Shown: positions 1-11,948 of the stretch, one piece after another
Position numbering within the stretch: the stretch's first letter is position 1
Layout: each line of letters opens with the position of its first letter
NCBI GenBank assembly: GCA_015069465.1
Contig: SVIO01000005.1
Span: forward strand, 1-64,000
Length of the DNA: 64,000 bases
Origin: Clostridiales bacterium
GTDB lineage: Bacteria; Bacillota; Clostridia; Christensenellales; Borkfalkiaceae
Direction: 5' to 3'
The notes under the pieces: generated by a model
Databases searched by the model: none
Told to the model about the DNA's origin: nothing
What the model saw: only the letters and a program-made list of their open reading frames with translations
Translations under genes and position numbers: made by a program

Positions 1-527
1 AAAGCTGAACCCTTGATGATTGGTGTATCATCGCCTGGGAAGCCATATTCAGAGAGAAGTTCTCTGATTTCCATTTCAACGAGTTCCAAAAGTTCTGGGT
101 CGTCGAGTTGGTCACATTTGTTCATAAATACTACAATGTAAGGAACGCCTACTTGACGAGCAAGAAGGATGTGTTCTCTTGTTTGTGGCATTGGACCATC
201 AGTTGCAGCAACAACGAGGATAGCGCCGTCCATTTGAGCAGCACCTGTAATCATGTTCTTTACATAGTCTGCGTGGCCTGGACAGTCAACGTGTGCATAG
301 TGACGGTTATCTGTTTCATATTCTACGTGTGAAGTATTAATTGTAATACCTCTTGCCTTTTCTTCTGGTGCCTTATCGATTTCATCGTATTTCATTTTCT
401 TAGCTTGACCCTTAGCAGCCATTGTCATAGTGATAGCAGCAGTAAGAGTTGTTTTGCCGTGGTCAACGTGGCCGATAGTACCAATGTTAATGTGTGGTTT
501 TGTTCTTTCGAATTTAGCCTTTGCCAT
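1..527 (-). CDS. tuf: Elongation factor Tu, N-terminal part (cut by window edge)
   Basis: Translation GTPase that delivers aminoacyl-tRNA to the ribosomal A site. The reading frame starts [20 protein letters not shown] and runs off the left edge after about 175 residues, so only the G domain is visible. Seen motifs: the P-loop GHVDHGKTT, the switch I region ending RGITINTSH, the G3 motif DCPGHADYV and the G4 motif NKCD. The start is fixed by a strong GGAGGAAACC ribosome site just upstream. It is the last gene of the rpoB-rpoC-rpsL-rpsG-fusA-tuf series. A 128-base gap separates it from fusA, and that gap holds a promoter of its own. Identity is certain; only the length is unknown. Confidence 0.98.
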   Translation of the reverse strand, partial: MAKAKFERTKPHINIGTIGHVDHGKTTLTAAITMTMAAKGQAKKMKYDEIDKAPEEKARGITINTSHVEYETDNRHYAHVDCPGHADYVKNMITGAAQMDGAILVVAATDGPMPQTREHILLARQVGVPYIVVFMNKCDQLDDPELLELVEMEIRELLSEYGFPGDDTPIIKGSA

Positions 528-619
528 TTTGGTTTCCTCCAAATTTTTCAATAATTATATTTTTTTAATTTTTATTTGTTTTTTATTAGTTTTTAGGGTT
601 TTTTCCTAAGTATAATTCT

Positions 620-648
620 ATTTTACAATAATTTTATATAATTGTCAA
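620..648 (-). promoter_or_regulatory. Sigma-A promoter for tuf
   Basis: On the minus strand TTGACA (648-643) and TAAAAT (625-620) are separated by 17 bases, a near-consensus sigma-A promoter. It begins right after the fusA stop codon and predicts a start near position 613, giving a leader of about 86 bases before tuf. The leader contains a short TTAGG/CCTAA stem (about 594-608). It would let tuf be transcribed apart from the upstream operon. Confidence 0.75.
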
Positions 649-655
649 CAGTTAA

Positions 656-2725
656 TTATGCTTTTTTACCCATAATCTTTTCAGCAACTGACTTTGGAAC
701 TTCTGCATAGTGAGAGAATTGCATTGTGTAGTTGCCTCTACCTTGTGTTCTTGAACGAAGGTCTGTTGCATAACCGAACATTTCTGCTAGTGGGATATGC
801 GCATCGATAACCTTAACGCCGTTTCTATCATCAGTACCTTGGATAATACCACGACGAGCAGTAACGTTACCCATAAGGTCACCAAAGTAATCATCTGGTG
901 TTACGATTTCAACCTTCATAACAGGTTCAAGAAGAACACTCTTTGCTTTTGCTAAGCCATCTTTAAGAGCCATAGAACCAGCAATCTTAAACGCCATTTC
1001 TGATGAGTCTACATCGTGGTAACTACCATCGTAAACTGTAACTTTGAAGTCAACTACTTCGTAGCCAGCTAAGATACCGTTCTTAGATGCTTCCATAATA
1101 CCCTTGTTGATAGGTTGGATAAATTCCTTAGGAATAGAACCACCAACTGTTTCATCAACGAATTCATAGCCCTTGCCTGCTTCTTGTGGTTCAAGACGAA
1201 TCTTACAGTGACCATATTGACCGTGACCACCTGATTGACGCTTGAACATACCTTCTGCTTCAACTGCTTGTCTAATTGTTTCCTTATAAGAAACTTGTGG
1301 CTTACCAACGTTTGCTTCTACTCTGAATTCTCTTAAGAGTCTATCTACGATAATTTCAAGGTGAAGTTCGCCCATACCAGCGATGATTGTTTGACCTGTT
1401 TCGCCATCTGTATATGTCTTAAATGTTGGGTCTTCTTCTGCAAGTTTTGCAAGAGCAAAGCCCATCTTTTCTTGACCTTGTTTTGTTTTTGGTTCGATAG
1501 CAACTTGGATAACTGGGTCTGGGAATTCCATTTGTTCTAGGATGATTGGTTTGCTTTCATCACACAAAGTATCACCTGTTGTTGTATCTTTTAAACCTAC
1601 TAACGCACAAATTTCACCTGAGTAAACTGCATCAACTTCTTCTCTGTGGTTAGCGTGCATTCTAAGAATACGAGCAACTCTTTCCTTTTTGCCCTTAACA
1701 CTGTTATATACATAAGAACCTGTCTTAAGTACACCAGAGTAAGCACGGAAGAAAGCAAGTTTACCAACGAATGGGTCTGTCATAATCTTAAATGCAAGAC
1801 CACTGAACGCTTCGTCATCTTTTGGTTCTCTCTTTATTTCTTCGCCCTTATCGTTAACACCACTTACAGCACCAACATCAAGTGGGCTTGGTAAGTAATC
1901 AACGATAGCGTCGAGAAGGTTTTGAACGCCCTTGTTTCTATATGAAGAACCACAAAGAACTGGTGTAACTTTCATAGCGAGAGTTGCATCACGCAAGCCC
2001 TTTTTAATTTCTTCAACAGAAAGGTCGCCTTCTTCAAAATATTTTTCCATCAATGCATCATCAGATTCAGCAGCAATTTCAACAACTTGTGCTCTTGCTT
2101 CTTCAACTGCATCTTGCATATCACTTGGAACGTCTTGAATGTCGATTTCTCTTCCTAAGTCATCAAGATAAATGAATGCTTTTCTTGTGATAACATCGAT
2201 GATACCTTTGAATGTATCTTCCTTACCGATAGGAAGGATAATTGGAACAGCGTTTGTATGAAGTCTTTCCTTCATCATTTTGATAGCGTTATCATAGTTA
2301 GCGCCATTGATATCCATCTTATTTACATAAGCGATTCTTGGAACTTTATACTTATCTGCTTGTCTCCAAACAGTTTCACTTTGAGGTTCAACGCCACCCT
2401 TAGCACAGAATGTTGCAACTGCGCCGTCAAGAATACGGAGTGACCTTTCAACTTCTACAGTAAAGTCAACGTGGCCAGGGGTATCAATAATATTTATACG
2501 GTGATTTTTCCAATAGCATGTTGTAGCAGCACTTGTGATTGTAATACCACGCTCTTGTTCTTGAACCATCCAGTCCATAGTAGCGCCACCTTCGTGGGTT
2601 TCGCCGAGCTTGTGTGTCTTACCTGTGTAAAACAAAATTCTTTCAGTAGTAGTTGTTTTACCAGCATCGATGTGCGCCATAATACCTATATTTCTTGTCA
2701 CACCTAAATCAAAATCTCTTGCCAT
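656..2725 (-). CDS. fusA: Elongation factor G
   Basis: Ribosomal translocase GTPase of 689 residues, the usual length. It begins [20 protein letters not shown], with P-loop [10 protein letters not shown]3 DTPGHVDF and G4 NKMD all visible, followed by domains II-V (the [11 protein letters not shown] stretch of domain IV is present). A GGAG ribosome site lies nine bases before the ATG. It follows rpsG by 15 bases, as in the classic str operon, so S12, S7 and EF-G are probably co-translated from one mRNA. No truncation or odd residue was seen. Confidence 0.98.
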   Translation of the reverse strand: MARDFDLGVTRNIGIMAHIDAGKTTTTERILFYTGKTHKLGETHEGGATMDWMVQEQERGITITSAATTCYWKNHRINIIDTPGHVDFTVEVERSLRILDGAVATFCAKGGVEPQSETVWRQADKYKVPRIAYVNKMDINGANYDNAIKMMKERLHTNAVPIILPIGKEDTFKGIIDVITRKAFIYLDDLGREIDIQDVPSDMQDAVEEARAQVVEIAAESDDALMEKYFEEGDLSVEEIKKGLRDATLAMKVTPVLCGSSYRNKGVQNLLDAIVDYLPSPLDVGAVSGVNDKGEEIKREPKDDEAFSGLAFKIMTDPFVGKLAFFRAYSGVLKTGSYVYNSVKGKKERVARILRMHANHREEVDAVYSGEICALVGLKDTTTGDTLCDESKPIILEQMEFPDPVIQVAIEPKTKQGQEKMGFALAKLAEEDPTFKTYTDGETGQTIIAGMGELHLEIIVDRLLREFRVEANVGKPQVSYKETIRQAVEAEGMFKRQSGGHGQYGHCKIRLEPQEAGKGYEFVDETVGGSIPKEFIQPINKGIMEASKNGILAGYEVVDFKVTVYDGSYHDVDSSEMAFKIAGSMALKDGLAKAKSVLLEPVMKVEIVTPDDYFGDLMGNVTARRGIIQGTDDRNGVKVIDAHIPLAEMFGYATDLRSRTQGRGNYTMQFSHYAEVPKSVAEKIMGKKA

Positions 2726-2740
2726 ATTCGTTCTCCAAAA

Positions 2741-3211
2741 TTAGAATCTATAATGTGCAAAAGCCTTGTTTGCTTCAGCCATTCTATGTGTATCTTCTTT
2801 CTTCTTAACAGCACTACCTGTGTTGTTGAAAGCGTCTACGAGTTCTGCTGCAAGTCTAGAAGCCATTTCTCTTTCGCCTCTCTTTCTTGCTGCTGCAACC
2901 AACCATCTGATTGCAAGTGTTTGTCTTCTTTCAGCACGGATTTCAATTGGAACTTGATAGTTAGCACCACCAACTCTCCTCGCTTTTACTTCTACTAAAG
3001 GCATAATGTTGTTGAGCGCTTGAGCGAACATTTCCTTTGCGTCTTGGCCTACTTTTTCAGCAGCCACTGCAAATGCTTCATAAACAATGCCTTGTGCAAT
3101 GCCCTTTTTACCATCAAGCATAACTTGGTTGATAAGTTTTGTTACAACCTTATCATTATACATTGGGTCTGGCAAAACATCTCTTTTTGCAATATTGCCT
3201 CTTCTTGGCAT
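2741..3211 (-). CDS. rpsG: 30S ribosomal protein S7
   Basis: Primary 16S rRNA-binding protein that nucleates the 30S head. It has 156 residues, starts [20 protein letters not shown] and contains the conserved [15 protein letters not shown] and [13 protein letters not shown] segments. An AAGGAGG ribosome site precedes the ATG. It lies between rpsL and fusA. The 213-base spacer upstream is longer than usual and can fold into several stems (see the separate entry). S7 is the known translational repressor of the str operon in E. coli, so this spacer is a natural place for feedback control; that is inference here. Confidence 0.98.
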   Translation of the reverse strand: MPRRGNIAKRDVLPDPMYNDKVVTKLINQVMLDGKKGIAQGIVYEAFAVAAEKVGQDAKEMFAQALNNIMPLVEVKARRVGGANYQVPIEIRAERRQTLAIRWLVAAARKRGEREMASRLAAELVDAFNNTGSAVKKKEDTHRMAEANKAFAHYRF

Positions 3212-3255
3212 AATTAAATCCTCCTTTAAATTTTTTGCACTTTTCTTAGTGCCTT

Positions 3256-3382
3256 TAAGGGTAAACCCTTAGTTTAGTACAGCTATCGCTTGCCTTATCA
3301 AATTTAAGGTAGCGAACCTTCTGTCTTTCGACATACTGCCTACCAAATCGGGCTAATTTTCCGAATTCCGATTATAAGTAGG
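3256..3382 (-). promoter_or_regulatory. Structured rpsL-rpsG spacer, candidate S7 control element
   Basis: Within the spacer are three inverted repeats. An outer stem CCTAC (3339-3343) / GTAGG (3378-3382) encloses ATCGG (3347-3351) / CCGAT (3368-3372). AAGGT (3306-3310) pairs with ACCTT (3316-3320). TAAGGG (3256-3261) pairs with CCCTTA (3266-3271) around a four-base loop. E. coli S7 binds the rpsL-rpsG spacer to repress its own operon. The position matches, but I cannot align the folds, so the function is inferred. Confidence 0.4.
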
Positions 3383-3424
3383 TGTCTTAAATTAAATAAG
3401 TTTTTTCTTCTATTTGTTTTTTAC

Positions 3425-3796
3425 TTATTTAGGTCTCTTTGCGCCGTATTTTGACCTTGCTTGACGACGCTTTGCAACGCCTGCTGTGTCAAGAGCGCCA
3501 CGGATAATGTGGTATCTTACACCTGGTAAGTCTTTAACCCTTCCACCACGGATAAGAACAGAGCTGTGTTCTTGAAGGTTGTGGCCTTCACCTGGGATAT
3601 AAACAATACCTTCAGCTTTATTAGTCAAACGAACACGAGCAATCTTACGAAGCGCTGAGTTAGGCTTCTTTGGAGTTGTTGTTGTTACTGACAAACAAAC
3701 ACCACGCTTTTGTGGACATTCGTCGAGCGCTGGTGACTTTGACTTGTAAGTAATGTTCTTTCTACCTTGTCTGATTAACTGTTGAATTGTTGGCAT
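3425..3796 (-). CDS. rpsL: 30S ribosomal protein S12
   Basis: Decoding-centre protein of 123 residues. The start is the ATG of [13 protein letters not shown], chosen because a GGAGGTG ribosome site sits just upstream and the usual S12 length results; an earlier in-frame start 35 codons upstream has no family match. The streptomycin-relevant segments [12 protein letters not shown] and [13 protein letters not shown] carry the wild-type lysines, so no classical rpsL resistance change is visible. It lies 197 bases after rpoC, behind its own promoter. The L7Ae-like gene found between rpoC and rpsL in B. subtilis is absent. Confidence 0.98.
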   Translation of the reverse strand: MPTIQQLIRQGRKNITYKSKSPALDECPQKRGVCLSVTTTTPKKPNSALRKIARVRLTNKAEGIVYIPGEGHNLQEHSSVLIRGGRVKDLPGVRYHIIRGALDTAGVAKRRQARSKYGAKRPK

Positions 3797-3874
3797 ATCG
3801 CACCTCCTTAAATTATTTCGGATATTCAGAAAACGGATTCGGAAACTTCCGTCAATGAAACAAATTTTGCTTTT

Positions 3875-3939
3875 TTCAGTGGGCGTTTTTATTTTGCCCA
3901 CTGAATTATTATTTTACCATTTATTGTCGGTTTAGTCAA
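3875..3939 (-). promoter_or_regulatory. rpsL promoter with a hairpin at the predicted RNA 5' end
   Basis: On the minus strand TTGACT (3939-3934) and TAAAAT (3916-3911) are 17 bases apart, predicting transcription from about 3904. A perfect 10-bp stem, TTCAGTGGGC (3875-3884) with GCCCACTGAA (3896-3905), would begin almost exactly at the first transcribed base. No U-run follows on this strand, so it is not a terminator for rpoC. A 5'-terminal stem of this kind could stabilise the ribosomal-protein mRNA. Confidence 0.6.
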
Positions 3940-3993
3940 ATAAAATGTACCATTTTCTTGGCTTTTTTATTTGAAAACCTTAATAATTATCTA

Positions 3994-6900
3994 TTATTCA
4001 GCGTCTTGCGCAGGTCTTTGAATTACTGTTTGTGGTGACACGTTTTTGTAATTCTTAATTCCTGTACCTGCTGGAATAAGTTTACCGATAATTACATTTT
4101 CTTTTAAGCCTACAAGTGGGTCAATCTTATTCTTGATTGCGGCTTCTGTTAATACTCTTGCTGTTTCTTGGAATGATGCTGCAGAAAGGAAACTTTCTTT
4201 TGCGAGCGCAGCCTTTGTAATACCAAGAAGAATTCTCTTACCTTGTGGTGGTTCAAGACCATTTTCAAGAGCATTGATTGTTTCTTCTTCAAACCTATGA
4301 ACGTCAAGTTTTTCACCTGGAAGAATATCTGCTCCACCTGGGTTTTCTACTTGAACTTTCTTCATCATTTGACGAACGATGATTTCTACGTGCTTATCGT
4401 TGATATCAACGCCTTGTGAACGGTAAACACTTTGAATTTCTTTAAGGATATAGTCTTGTACGCCCTTGATACCCTTTGTCTTCAAAATGTCTTGTGGATA
4501 TACTGAACCATTTGTTAAAACTGAACCTGGTTCAACTCTATCACCCGTCTTAACGATAACGCCTGTTCCGAAAGGAATTGTATAATCTTCGCTCTTAGAA
4601 CCATCATCTGGCTTAACGATAACGTGAATAATCTTATCTTTTTCTTCGATTTCAACCGTTCCACTGTGTTCGCAAACGATTGCAGCGTGTTTTGGTCTAC
4701 GAGCTTCGAATAATTCTTCAACTCTTGGAAGACCTTGTGTAATATCGCCTGTACTTGCAATACCACCGGTGTGGAATGTTCTCATGGTGAGCTGTGTACC
4801 TGGTTCACCGATTGATTGAGCAGCGATAATACCAACTGCTTCACCAATTTGAACAGGATTGTTGTTTGACATGTTCTTACCATAACACTTAGCACAAACA
4901 CCAGTCTTTGATTTACAAGTGAATATACTTCTAATTTCTACTTGTTCAATGCCAACTTTAACGATTTCATCAGCCATATCTTCATCAATCATTTCGTTAG
5001 CCTTAACCATAACTTCGCCGTTTGTTGGATTTATGATATCTTTAACTGTAAATCTACCAGCGATTCTATCACGAAGCCCTTCGATAATTTCGCCCTTAGA
5101 GCCCTTAATTGCACTAACGACAACACCCTTAACAGCATCGCCTGTGCTTGCGAAACAGTCGTCTTCTTTAATGATAACTTCTTGAGATACGTCAACTAAA
5201 CGACGAGTTAAGTAACCAGAGTCGGCAGTTTTAAGCGCTGTATCGGCAAGACCTTTACGACCACCGTGTGATGAAATAAAGTATTCCAAAACTGAAAGGC
5301 CTTCCCTAAAGCATGACTTAACAGGGATTTCGATAGTTTTACCGTTAGTATCTGTCATAAGACCACGCATACCAGCAAGTTGTTTAATTTGGTCTTTAGA
5401 ACCACGGGCACCAGAGTTTGCCATCATCAAGATTGGGTTGAATTCATCAAGTGAATCCATAAGTTTATCTGTAACGTCTTCTGTTGCTTGTTTCCAGATG
5501 TTAACAACCTTTTTATATCTTTCATCATCAGTGATAAAGCCCTTCTTATAAAGGTTTTCAATCTTAAGCACGTGCTTTTCTGCTTCGCCTAAAATTTCTG
5601 CCTTATCTTTTGGCATATGCATATCGAATACGCTAGTTGTGATAGCACCGATTGTTGAATATTTAAAGCCGAGAGCCTTAACCTTGTCAAGAACATCAGC
5701 AGCACAACTTGCGCCATGACGCTTAAAGCAAGCACCGACAATTTTTTGAAGGTCTTTCTTGCCTGTCAATTTGTCGATTTCATATTTAAGGTAATCTTCC
5801 TTAGTCTTTCTTTGAACAAAACCTAATGTTTGTGGGATTGCTTCGTTGAATATAATCTTACCAACAGAAGTCTTAACTCTGCCTGTGATTACTTCGCCAA
5901 GGGCTTCCACTTGTCTACGAACATAAATTTCATCTTGAAGCCCAATCTTACCTGTTTGATAAGCCATAATTGCTTCTTCTGGTGATGCATAAGAAACGGT
6001 ATATTCTGGAACGCCATAAACTGTGCCGTTTTCATCAGGTCTACCTTTTTCATTATACTTTTCACCAATCTTCTTTCTTAAAATGGTCAAGTAGTATGCA
6101 CCCATAACCATATCTTGTGATGGTGACATAACAGGCTTACCGTCAGAAAGTTTTAAGATGTTGTTTGATGCAAGCATCAAGAACCTTGCTTCTGCTTGTG
6201 CTTCAACTGAAAGTGGAACGTGAACAGCCATTTGGTCACCGTCGAAGTCGGCGTTGAATGCGCCACAAACCAGTGGGTGAAGTTTGATTGCTCTACCTTC
6301 AATAAGAACAGGTTCAAATGCTTGGATTGATAATCTGTGAAGTGTAGGCGCACGGTTGAGCATAACTGGGTGGTCTTTGATAACTTCTTCTAAAACATCC
6401 CAAACTACTGCCTTACCACGCTCTACTGTACGCTTTGCGTTTTTAATGTTGTGGCAAACGTTAGTTTCAACGAGTTTTTTCATAACGAAAGGCTTGAAAA
6501 GTTCAATAGCCATTTCCTTTGGCAAACCACATTGATAAAGTTTAAGTTCTGGTCCTACAACGATAACTGAACGGCCTGAGTAGTCAACACGCTTACCGAG
6601 AAGGTTTTGACGGAAACGACCTTGCTTACCACGAAGCATGCCAGAAAGTGATTTTAATTCACGGTTGCCAGCGCCACTAATTGCTTTGCCACGACGACCA
6701 TTGTCGATGAGAGCGTCAACTGCTTCTTGAAGCATACGCTTTTCATTTCTAATAATGATTTCAGGAGCACCGAGTTCCATTAACTTTTTCAAACGGTTAT
6801 TTCTGTTGATAACCCTTCTATATAAGTCGTTTAAGTCACTCGTTGCAAATCTACCACCATCGAGTTGCACCATTGGGCGAAGTTCTGGTGGGATTACAGG

Positions 6901-7599
6901 AAGAACGTCTAAAATCATCCATTCAGGGCGATTGCCACTCTTTCTAAATGATTCGATAATTTCTATCCTTTTAACTGCTCTAATTCTCTTTTGACCAGAA
7001 GCGTTTTCAGCAATTTCTTTCTTTGTTTCAGCGCTTTCTTTTTCAAGGTCGATAGCCATCAAAAGTTCTTTAATGGCTTCTGCACCCATGCCTGTTTTGA
7101 AAGAACCAGCGCCGTATTGTTCTTCCATTTCAAGTTTTTCTCTGTCGTTAATAACTTGCTTGTATGTTAGTGGTGTTGTACCTGGGTCTAAAACCACGTG
7201 ACAAGCAAAGTATAAAACTTGTTCCAAAGCCTTAGGGCTCATATCGAGCATAAGACCAATTCTTGAAGGAACGCCCTTGAAATACCAAATGTGAGAAACA
7301 GGCGCTGCAAGTTCGATGTGACCTAATCTATCACGGCGAACTTTAGACTTTGTGATTTCAACGCCACACTTGTCGCAAATAACGCCTTTATATCTAATGC
7401 GTTTATATTTACCACAGTGACATTCCCAGTCCTTTGTAGGTCCAAAGATTCTTTCGCAGAAAAGTCCACCCATTTCTGGTTTTTGTGTTCTATAGTTAAT
7501 AGTTTCTGGCTTTGTTACTTCGCCATAAGACCATTCTCTAATTTTTTCGGGAGACGCTACTCCTATTTGTATAGAATCAAAATTGTTAAGTTCAAACAT
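3994..7599 (-). CDS. rpoC: DNA-directed RNA polymerase subunit beta'
   Basis: Catalytic large subunit of RNA polymerase, 1201 residues, full length for Firmicutes. Visible are the N-terminal zinc-binding cluster [20 protein letters not shown], the Mg2+-binding NADFDGD active-site loop, and the second zinc site ending CAKCYG. It ends QRPAQDAE. It follows rpoB by 19 bases with a GGGGG ribosome site in the gap, so the two are co-transcribed and tightly coupled. Nothing irregular was seen. Confidence 0.98.
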   Translation of the reverse strand: MFELNNFDSIQIGVASPEKIREWSYGEVTKPETINYRTQKPEMGGLFCERIFGPTKDWECHCGKYKRIRYKGVICDKCGVEITKSKVRRDRLGHIELAAPVSHIWYFKGVPSRIGLMLDMSPKALEQVLYFACHVVLDPGTTPLTYKQVINDREKLEMEEQYGAGSFKTGMGAEAIKELLMAIDLEKESAETKKEIAENASGQKRIRAVKRIEIIESFRKSGNRPEWMILDVLPVIPPELRPMVQLDGGRFATSDLNDLYRRVINRNNRLKKLMELGAPEIIIRNEKRMLQEAVDALIDNGRRGKAISGAGNRELKSLSGMLRGKQGRFRQNLLGKRVDYSGRSVIVVGPELKLYQCGLPKEMAIELFKPFVMKKLVETNVCHNIKNAKRTVERGKAVVWDVLEEVIKDHPVMLNRAPTLHRLSIQAFEPVLIEGRAIKLHPLVCGAFNADFDGDQMAVHVPLSVEAQAEARFLMLASNNILKLSDGKPVMSPSQDMVMGAYYLTILRKKIGEKYNEKGRPDENGTVYGVPEYTVSYASPEEAIMAYQTGKIGLQDEIYVRRQVEALGEVITGRVKTSVGKIIFNEAIPQTLGFVQRKTKEDYLKYEIDKLTGKKDLQKIVGACFKRHGASCAADVLDKVKALGFKYSTIGAITTSVFDMHMPKDKAEILGEAEKHVLKIENLYKKGFITDDERYKKVVNIWKQATEDVTDKLMDSLDEFNPILMMANSGARGSKDQIKQLAGMRGLMTDTNGKTIEIPVKSCFREGLSVLEYFISSHGGRKGLADTALKTADSGYLTRRLVDVSQEVIIKEDDCFASTGDAVKGVVVSAIKGSKGEIIEGLRDRIAGRFTVKDIINPTNGEVMVKANEMIDEDMADEIVKVGIEQVEIRSIFTCKSKTGVCAKCYGKNMSNNNPVQIGEAVGIIAAQSIGEPGTQLTMRTFHTGGIASTGDITQGLPRVEELFEARRPKHAAIVCEHSGTVEIEEKDKIIHVIVKPDDGSKSEDYTIPFGTGVIVKTGDRVEPGSVLTNGSVYPQDILKTKGIKGVQDYILKEIQSVYRSQGVDINDKHVEIIVRQMMKKVQVENPGGADILPGEKLDVHRFEEETINALENGLEPPQGKRILLGITKAALAKESFLSAASFQETARVLTEAAIKNKIDPLVGLKENVIIGKLIPAGTGIKNYKNVSPQTVIQRPAQDAE

Positions 7600-7618
7600 A
7601 ATTCTCTATCCCCCTTTA

Positions 7619-10600
7619 TTATTCCTCATCCTCAAATTCAAGTTCTTCGTCATCATCGTCGAACATATCATCATCTGGAATTGTTGTGTCTATTTCATCA
7701 TCGTCATCTTCAAACATATCTTTAGTGAAATTAAATTCATCATCAATTTCAACAGATTCGCTATCTTCGAAGATTGTTTCAGGAATATCGCCTTCGATTT
7801 CGTCAAGTTCAACTTCTTCACGAGTATCTTTTTCACGAACGTAAGGCATATCATCGATATCCCCTTCGATAAGGTCTTTAAGAGCAAGTTCTTCTTTGTT
7901 TTCTGTGAGCACTTTCATATCGAGTGCCAAAGATTGTAATTCTTTTAATAATACCTTAAATGCTTCTGGGATACCAGGTTCGCTGATATTTGTTCCTTTA
8001 ACGATTGATTCGTATGTCTTAACCCTACCAACGATATCGTCAGACTTAACGGTTAAGATTTCTTGTAAGATGTGCGCTGCGCCGTATGCTTCAAGCGCCC
8101 AAATTTCCATTTCACCGAAACGTTGTCCACCGAATTGCGCCTTACCACCCAAAGGTTGTTGTGTAACAAGGCTGTATGGACCTGTTGAACGTGCGTGAAT
8201 CTTATCGTCAACCAAGTGGATAAGTTTAATCATATACATTTGACCAACAGTAACTCTGTTTTCAAATGGTTCGCCCGTTCTACCATCGTAAAGTTGAATC
8301 TTACCATCAACTTCGCCGTCTGGGTTAACTATATTGTTTTCTTTTAATAATTCTCTAATATCGCTTTCAGTTGCGCCGTCGAATACAGGTGTTGCAATCT
8401 TCCAGCCGAGTTGTTTACATACTAAACCTAAGTGCACTTCAAGAACTTGACCGATGTTCATACGAGATGGAACGCCGAGTGGGTTAAGTACGATTTGAAG
8501 TGGTGTACCATCAGCCATAAATGGCATATCTGATTCTGGTAAAATCCTTGAGATAACACCCTTGTTTCCGTGACGACCAGCCATCTTGTCACCGATGCTA
8601 ATCTTTCTCTTTTGAGCGATATATACTCTAACGAGTTTGTTTACACCTGGAGATAATTCGTCTTTATTTGCACGAGTAAAGATTTTAACGTCAACAACGA
8701 TACCACCCTCGCCGTGTGGAACTTTTAGAGATGTATCTCTAACTTCTCTTGCCTTTTCACCAAAGATTGCTCTTAAGAGTCTTTCTTCTGGTGTGAGTTC
8801 TGTTTCGCCCTTAGGTGTAACCTTACCAACGAGAATATCGCCACTGTTAACTTCTGCACCGATTCTAACGATACCGTTTTCATCTAAGTCTTTAAGCGCA
8901 TCTTCGCCAACGTTTGGAATATCTCTTGTAATTTCTTCTTCACCAAGGCGAGTATCTCTCGCTTCGATTTCGTGTTCTTCGATGTGAATTGTTGTAAATA
9001 CGTCTTCACGAACGAGTTTTTCTGAAAGCAAGATAGCATCTTCGTAGTTATAACCTTCCCAACTCATAAAGCCGACTAAGATGTTGCGACCGAGCGCAAG
9101 TTCGCCGTTTTTAGTTGATGGGCCGTCTGCGATAGTTTGTCCTTTTTCAATTCTTTCGCCCTTATCAACGATTGGTCTTTGATTTAGGCAAGTTCCTTGG
9201 TTAGAACGCTCAAATTTCTTAAGTGTATATTGTCTTAAGTTTCCGTCATCTTCCTTAATAACGATAAGGTCACTTGCAACACTTTCAACAACGCCGGCGT
9301 TTACAGCGTTTACCATAACGCCTGAGTCGTAAGCGATTCTTCTTTCAATACCGGTTGCAACTATAGCATTTTCTGGGCAAAGTAGTGGAACGGCTTGACG
9401 TTGCATGTTAGAGCCCATGAGTGCACGGTTGGTATCGTCGTTTTCTAAGAACGGAATAAGTGCTGTTGCGACAGATATAAGTTGTTTTGGTGAAACATCC
9501 ATATAATCCATCTTTTCTTTAACATCTTCGGTAATTTCATCTCTGTGTCTACAAGAAACACGGTCATTAGCGAAGTATTTGTTATCGATAAGTGGTTCGT
9601 TTGCTTGTGCAACGATGTAGTTATCTTCTTCATCAGCAGTCAAGTATTCAACTTGTTCTGTAACGATAGTTTGCATATTGCCATTTTCATCAAGCACGTG
9701 CTCCACCTTTCTATAAGGCGATTCGATAAAGCCGAATTCGTTTACCTTAGCATAAGCAGCGAGTGATGAGATAAGACCGATGTTTTGTCCTTCAGGTGTT
9801 TCGATAGGACACATTCTGCCATAGTGAGAGTGGTGAACGTCACGAACGTCAAACGTTGCTCTATCTCTATTCAAACCACCAGGGCCGAGAGCAGAAAGTT
9901 TTCTCTTGTGCGTGAGTTCGGCAATTGGGTTTGTTTGGTCCATAAATTGTGATAATTGTGATGAACCAAAGAATTCCTTGATAGCAGAACTTACAGGTCT
10001 AACATTTATTAAACCTTGTGGAGAAACATCTTTAGGGTCTTGAGTTGCCATTCTTTCTTTGATAACTCTTTCAAGTCTTGCAACACCGATTCTAAATTGG
10101 TTTTGAAGTAATTCGCCAACTGAACGAACACGACGGTTACCTAAGTGGTCGATATTGTCAACAGTATTGATATCAAATGCTAAGTCTAAGTTTACAGAAA
10201 CTGAAGCAACGATATCATCAACAGTGATGTGTTTATGATTTAATTTTTCAACAAGTGGACGGATTGTCTTTCTTGTTTCAGCATCCAATCTTTCTGGAAT
10301 ATCGCCACTTTCGATAATATCATAATAGCAAAGACAAGCATTGATGAACTTAGTTCTAATTTCAAGTGCCTTTTCTTCGTTCTTCTTATCTTCTGGCTTT
10401 TCTTCACCACTTGGAATTTGCTTTTCTTCAAGATAGAACATTGCGTTGATTTGTTCTTTTAAGATTTCAGCAGTTTTTTCAACGCCGTTTTCTTTTGCAG
10501 TTTGATATACAACCTTAGAAAATTCTAGGGTTGGGAAATAAACGTACTTTAATAAACCAAAGCAGTCTGGATTGATTCCTGTAACTTCTTTGTAGTTTAC

Positions 10601-11629
10601 AACGTTGTTAGAAATAATTTTATGTCTTTCGCCATTAACGTCAGCAACGAAAGTGCTAATACCTGCGTTTTGGATTTGTTCAGCAATAGGCTTTGAAATC
10701 TTTTGACCTTTTGTAGCCAAAACTTCGCCATCACTTGTAATGATGTCGTCTGCGCTAACTAAGCCAACGATTCTTGCACCGAGCCTTAATCTTCTGTTAA
10801 ATTTATATCTACCAACTCTTGCAAGGTCATATCTTCTTGCATCGAAGAATAAGTTTTTAAGATGTTGCTTAACTGCTTCTTCTGTTGGGATTTCACCTGG
10901 ACGCAAACGGCGATATAACTCGATAAGGCCATCGCTTTCAGATTTAGAAGTATCCTTTTCAGCAGTATCTAAAATCATCTTGTTGCCTTCAAAGAGTTCG
11001 TTTAGGGCATCATCGCTACCAAAACCTAAAGCCCTTAAAAGAACTGTAGCAGTAAGTTTTCTCGTTCTGTCAACATGCACCCACAAAACGTTTTGTGAAT
11101 CTTGTTCAAACTCAAGCCAAGCACCCCTTGAAGGGATAACAGTAGTGTCGAAAAGGCGTCTACCAGACTTGTCCATTTCAGAGCCGTTATAAACGCCTGG
11201 AGAACGAACGAGTTGAGAAACGATAACTCTTTCAGCACCGTTGATAATAAACGAGCCGTTGTCTGTCATAAGTGGGAAATCGCCCATAAATACTTCTTGG
11301 TCGATAACTTCATCAGTCACTTTATTAACAAGTCTAACTTTAACTTTAAGTGGGCGAGCGTAAGTAGCATCTCTATCCCTGCACTCTTTTTCATCGTACT
11401 TTGGCTTACCATCAAGGTTGTAATCTAAGAAATAGAGTTCAAAGTGGTCAGAATAGTCTGTGATTGGTGAAAAATCTTCTAAGACCTCGCCTATGCCATC
11501 TTTAATAAAAGCGTCATAAGAGTCTTTTTGAATTTTGACAAGATAAGGAAGTTCGATTGCTTCTTTAATTTTGCTAAAAGTTCTTCTTTTAACCTTGCCA
11601 CATTCAATTTCAGGTAAAATTCGTGTCAT
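7619..11629 (-). CDS. rpoB: DNA-directed RNA polymerase subunit beta, with a long acidic tail
   Basis: RNA polymerase beta subunit, 1336 residues from the ATG of [18 protein letters not shown]. That start has an AAGGAG site at proper distance; an upstream in-frame start 34 codons earlier lies in the leader. The rifampicin-region segment [20 protein letters not shown], followed by LSALGPGG, has the sensitive-type residues. The last 66 residues (about 1271-1336) form a strongly acidic extension, 37 of 66 being Asp or Glu, beyond the conserved end of the family. No rplJ-rplL genes lie upstream; the neighbour is the divergent rqcP. Confidence 0.97.
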   Translation of the reverse strand: MTRILPEIECGKVKRRTFSKIKEAIELPYLVKIQKDSYDAFIKDGIGEVLEDFSPITDYSDHFELYFLDYNLDGKPKYDEKECRDRDATYARPLKVKVRLVNKVTDEVIDQEVFMGDFPLMTDNGSFIINGAERVIVSQLVRSPGVYNGSEMDKSGRRLFDTTVIPSRGAWLEFEQDSQNVLWVHVDRTRKLTATVLLRALGFGSDDALNELFEGNKMILDTAEKDTSKSESDGLIELYRRLRPGEIPTEEAVKQHLKNLFFDARRYDLARVGRYKFNRRLRLGARIVGLVSADDIITSDGEVLATKGQKISKPIAEQIQNAGISTFVADVNGERHKIISNNVVNYKEVTGINPDCFGLLKYVYFPTLEFSKVVYQTAKENGVEKTAEILKEQINAMFYLEEKQIPSGEEKPEDKKNEEKALEIRTKFINACLCYYDIIESGDIPERLDAETRKTIRPLVEKLNHKHITVDDIVASVSVNLDLAFDINTVDNIDHLGNRRVRSVGELLQNQFRIGVARLERVIKERMATQDPKDVSPQGLINVRPVSSAIKEFFGSSQLSQFMDQTNPIAELTHKRKLSALGPGGLNRDRATFDVRDVHHSHYGRMCPIETPEGQNIGLISSLAAYAKVNEFGFIESPYRKVEHVLDENGNMQTIVTEQVEYLTADEEDNYIVAQANEPLIDNKYFANDRVSCRHRDEITEDVKEKMDYMDVSPKQLISVATALIPFLENDDTNRALMGSNMQRQAVPLLCPENAIVATGIERRIAYDSGVMVNAVNAGVVESVASDLIVIKEDDGNLRQYTLKKFERSNQGTCLNQRPIVDKGERIEKGQTIADGPSTKNGELALGRNILVGFMSWEGYNYEDAILLSEKLVREDVFTTIHIEEHEIEARDTRLGEEEITRDIPNVGEDALKDLDENGIVRIGAEVNSGDILVGKVTPKGETELTPEERLLRAIFGEKAREVRDTSLKVPHGEGGIVVDVKIFTRANKDELSPGVNKLVRVYIAQKRKISIGDKMAGRHGNKGVISRILPESDMPFMADGTPLQIVLNPLGVPSRMNIGQVLEVHLGLVCKQLGWKIATPVFDGATESDIRELLKENNIVNPDGEVDGKIQLYDGRTGEPFENRVTVGQMYMIKLIHLVDDKIHARSTGPYSLVTQQPLGGKAQFGGQRFGEMEIWALEAYGAAHILQEILTVKSDDIVGRVKTYESIVKGTNISEPGIPEAFKVLLKELQSLALDMKVLTENKEELALKDLIEGDIDDMPYVREKDTREEVELDEIEGDIPETIFEDSESVEIDDEFNFTKDMFEDDDDEIDTTIPDDDMFDDDDEELEFEDEE

Positions 11630-11721
11630 CAAAACACACTCCTTAAAAAAAATTTTAAATTTTAAGCCGATAGGTTTACAAAACATTGAAAATGTTGTAT
11701 AATAAACCTTGTCGAGAAAAG

Positions 11722-11750
11722 TTAGTATCAAAAAGCGATTTTTTTGTCAA
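11722..11750 (-). promoter_or_regulatory. Proximal rpoB promoter
   Basis: TTGACA (11750-11745) and TACTAA (11727-11722) are separated by 17 bases on the minus strand, predicting a start near 11715 and a leader of about 86 bases before the rpoB ATG. Confidence 0.6.
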
Positions 11751-11830
11751 AAAAGCACGAAAAAATCCTTATTTTTTAGCCGTTTTTTTGCAAAAAGGCG
11801 ATAAAACTCGATATTAACCTATCATAATAC

Positions 11831-11867
11831 ATTATATTATGTTAACCTATAAAATCAAGATTGTCAA
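11831..11867 (-). promoter_or_regulatory. Distal rpoB promoter
   Basis: TTGACA (11867-11862) is followed after 17 bases by TAACAT (11844-11839). An overlapping alternative pairs TTGATT (11858-11853) with TATAAT (11836-11831) at 16 bases. Either would give a leader of about 200 bases that also contains runs of T and the palindrome TTTTTGCAAAAA near 11790. Tandem promoters are common for polymerase operons; which is used cannot be told from sequence. Confidence 0.5.
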
Positions 11868-11948
11868 GTGTTTTTTATTGATTTTAAAAATATTTTTATT
11901 TTTTGATTTTTTTTACAATATATATAGTAATTTAAGGTGTAATTTTTT

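Noticed and set aside
3797-3901. 35-codon N-terminal extension of S12
   Set aside because: It has no ribosome site, does not match the family, and the internal ATG has a perfect GGAGGTG site.
3875-3905. Intrinsic terminator between rpoC and rpsL
   Set aside because: The stem is strong but no T-run follows on the minus strand, and a promoter ends right before it, so it is better read as a 5' stem of the rpsL mRNA.
1646-11428. Many plus-strand frames of 60-150 codons opposite fusA, rpsG, rpoC and rpoB
   Set aside because: They lie antisense to highly conserved genes, have no ribosome sites or family features, and mirror the codon bias of the true strand.
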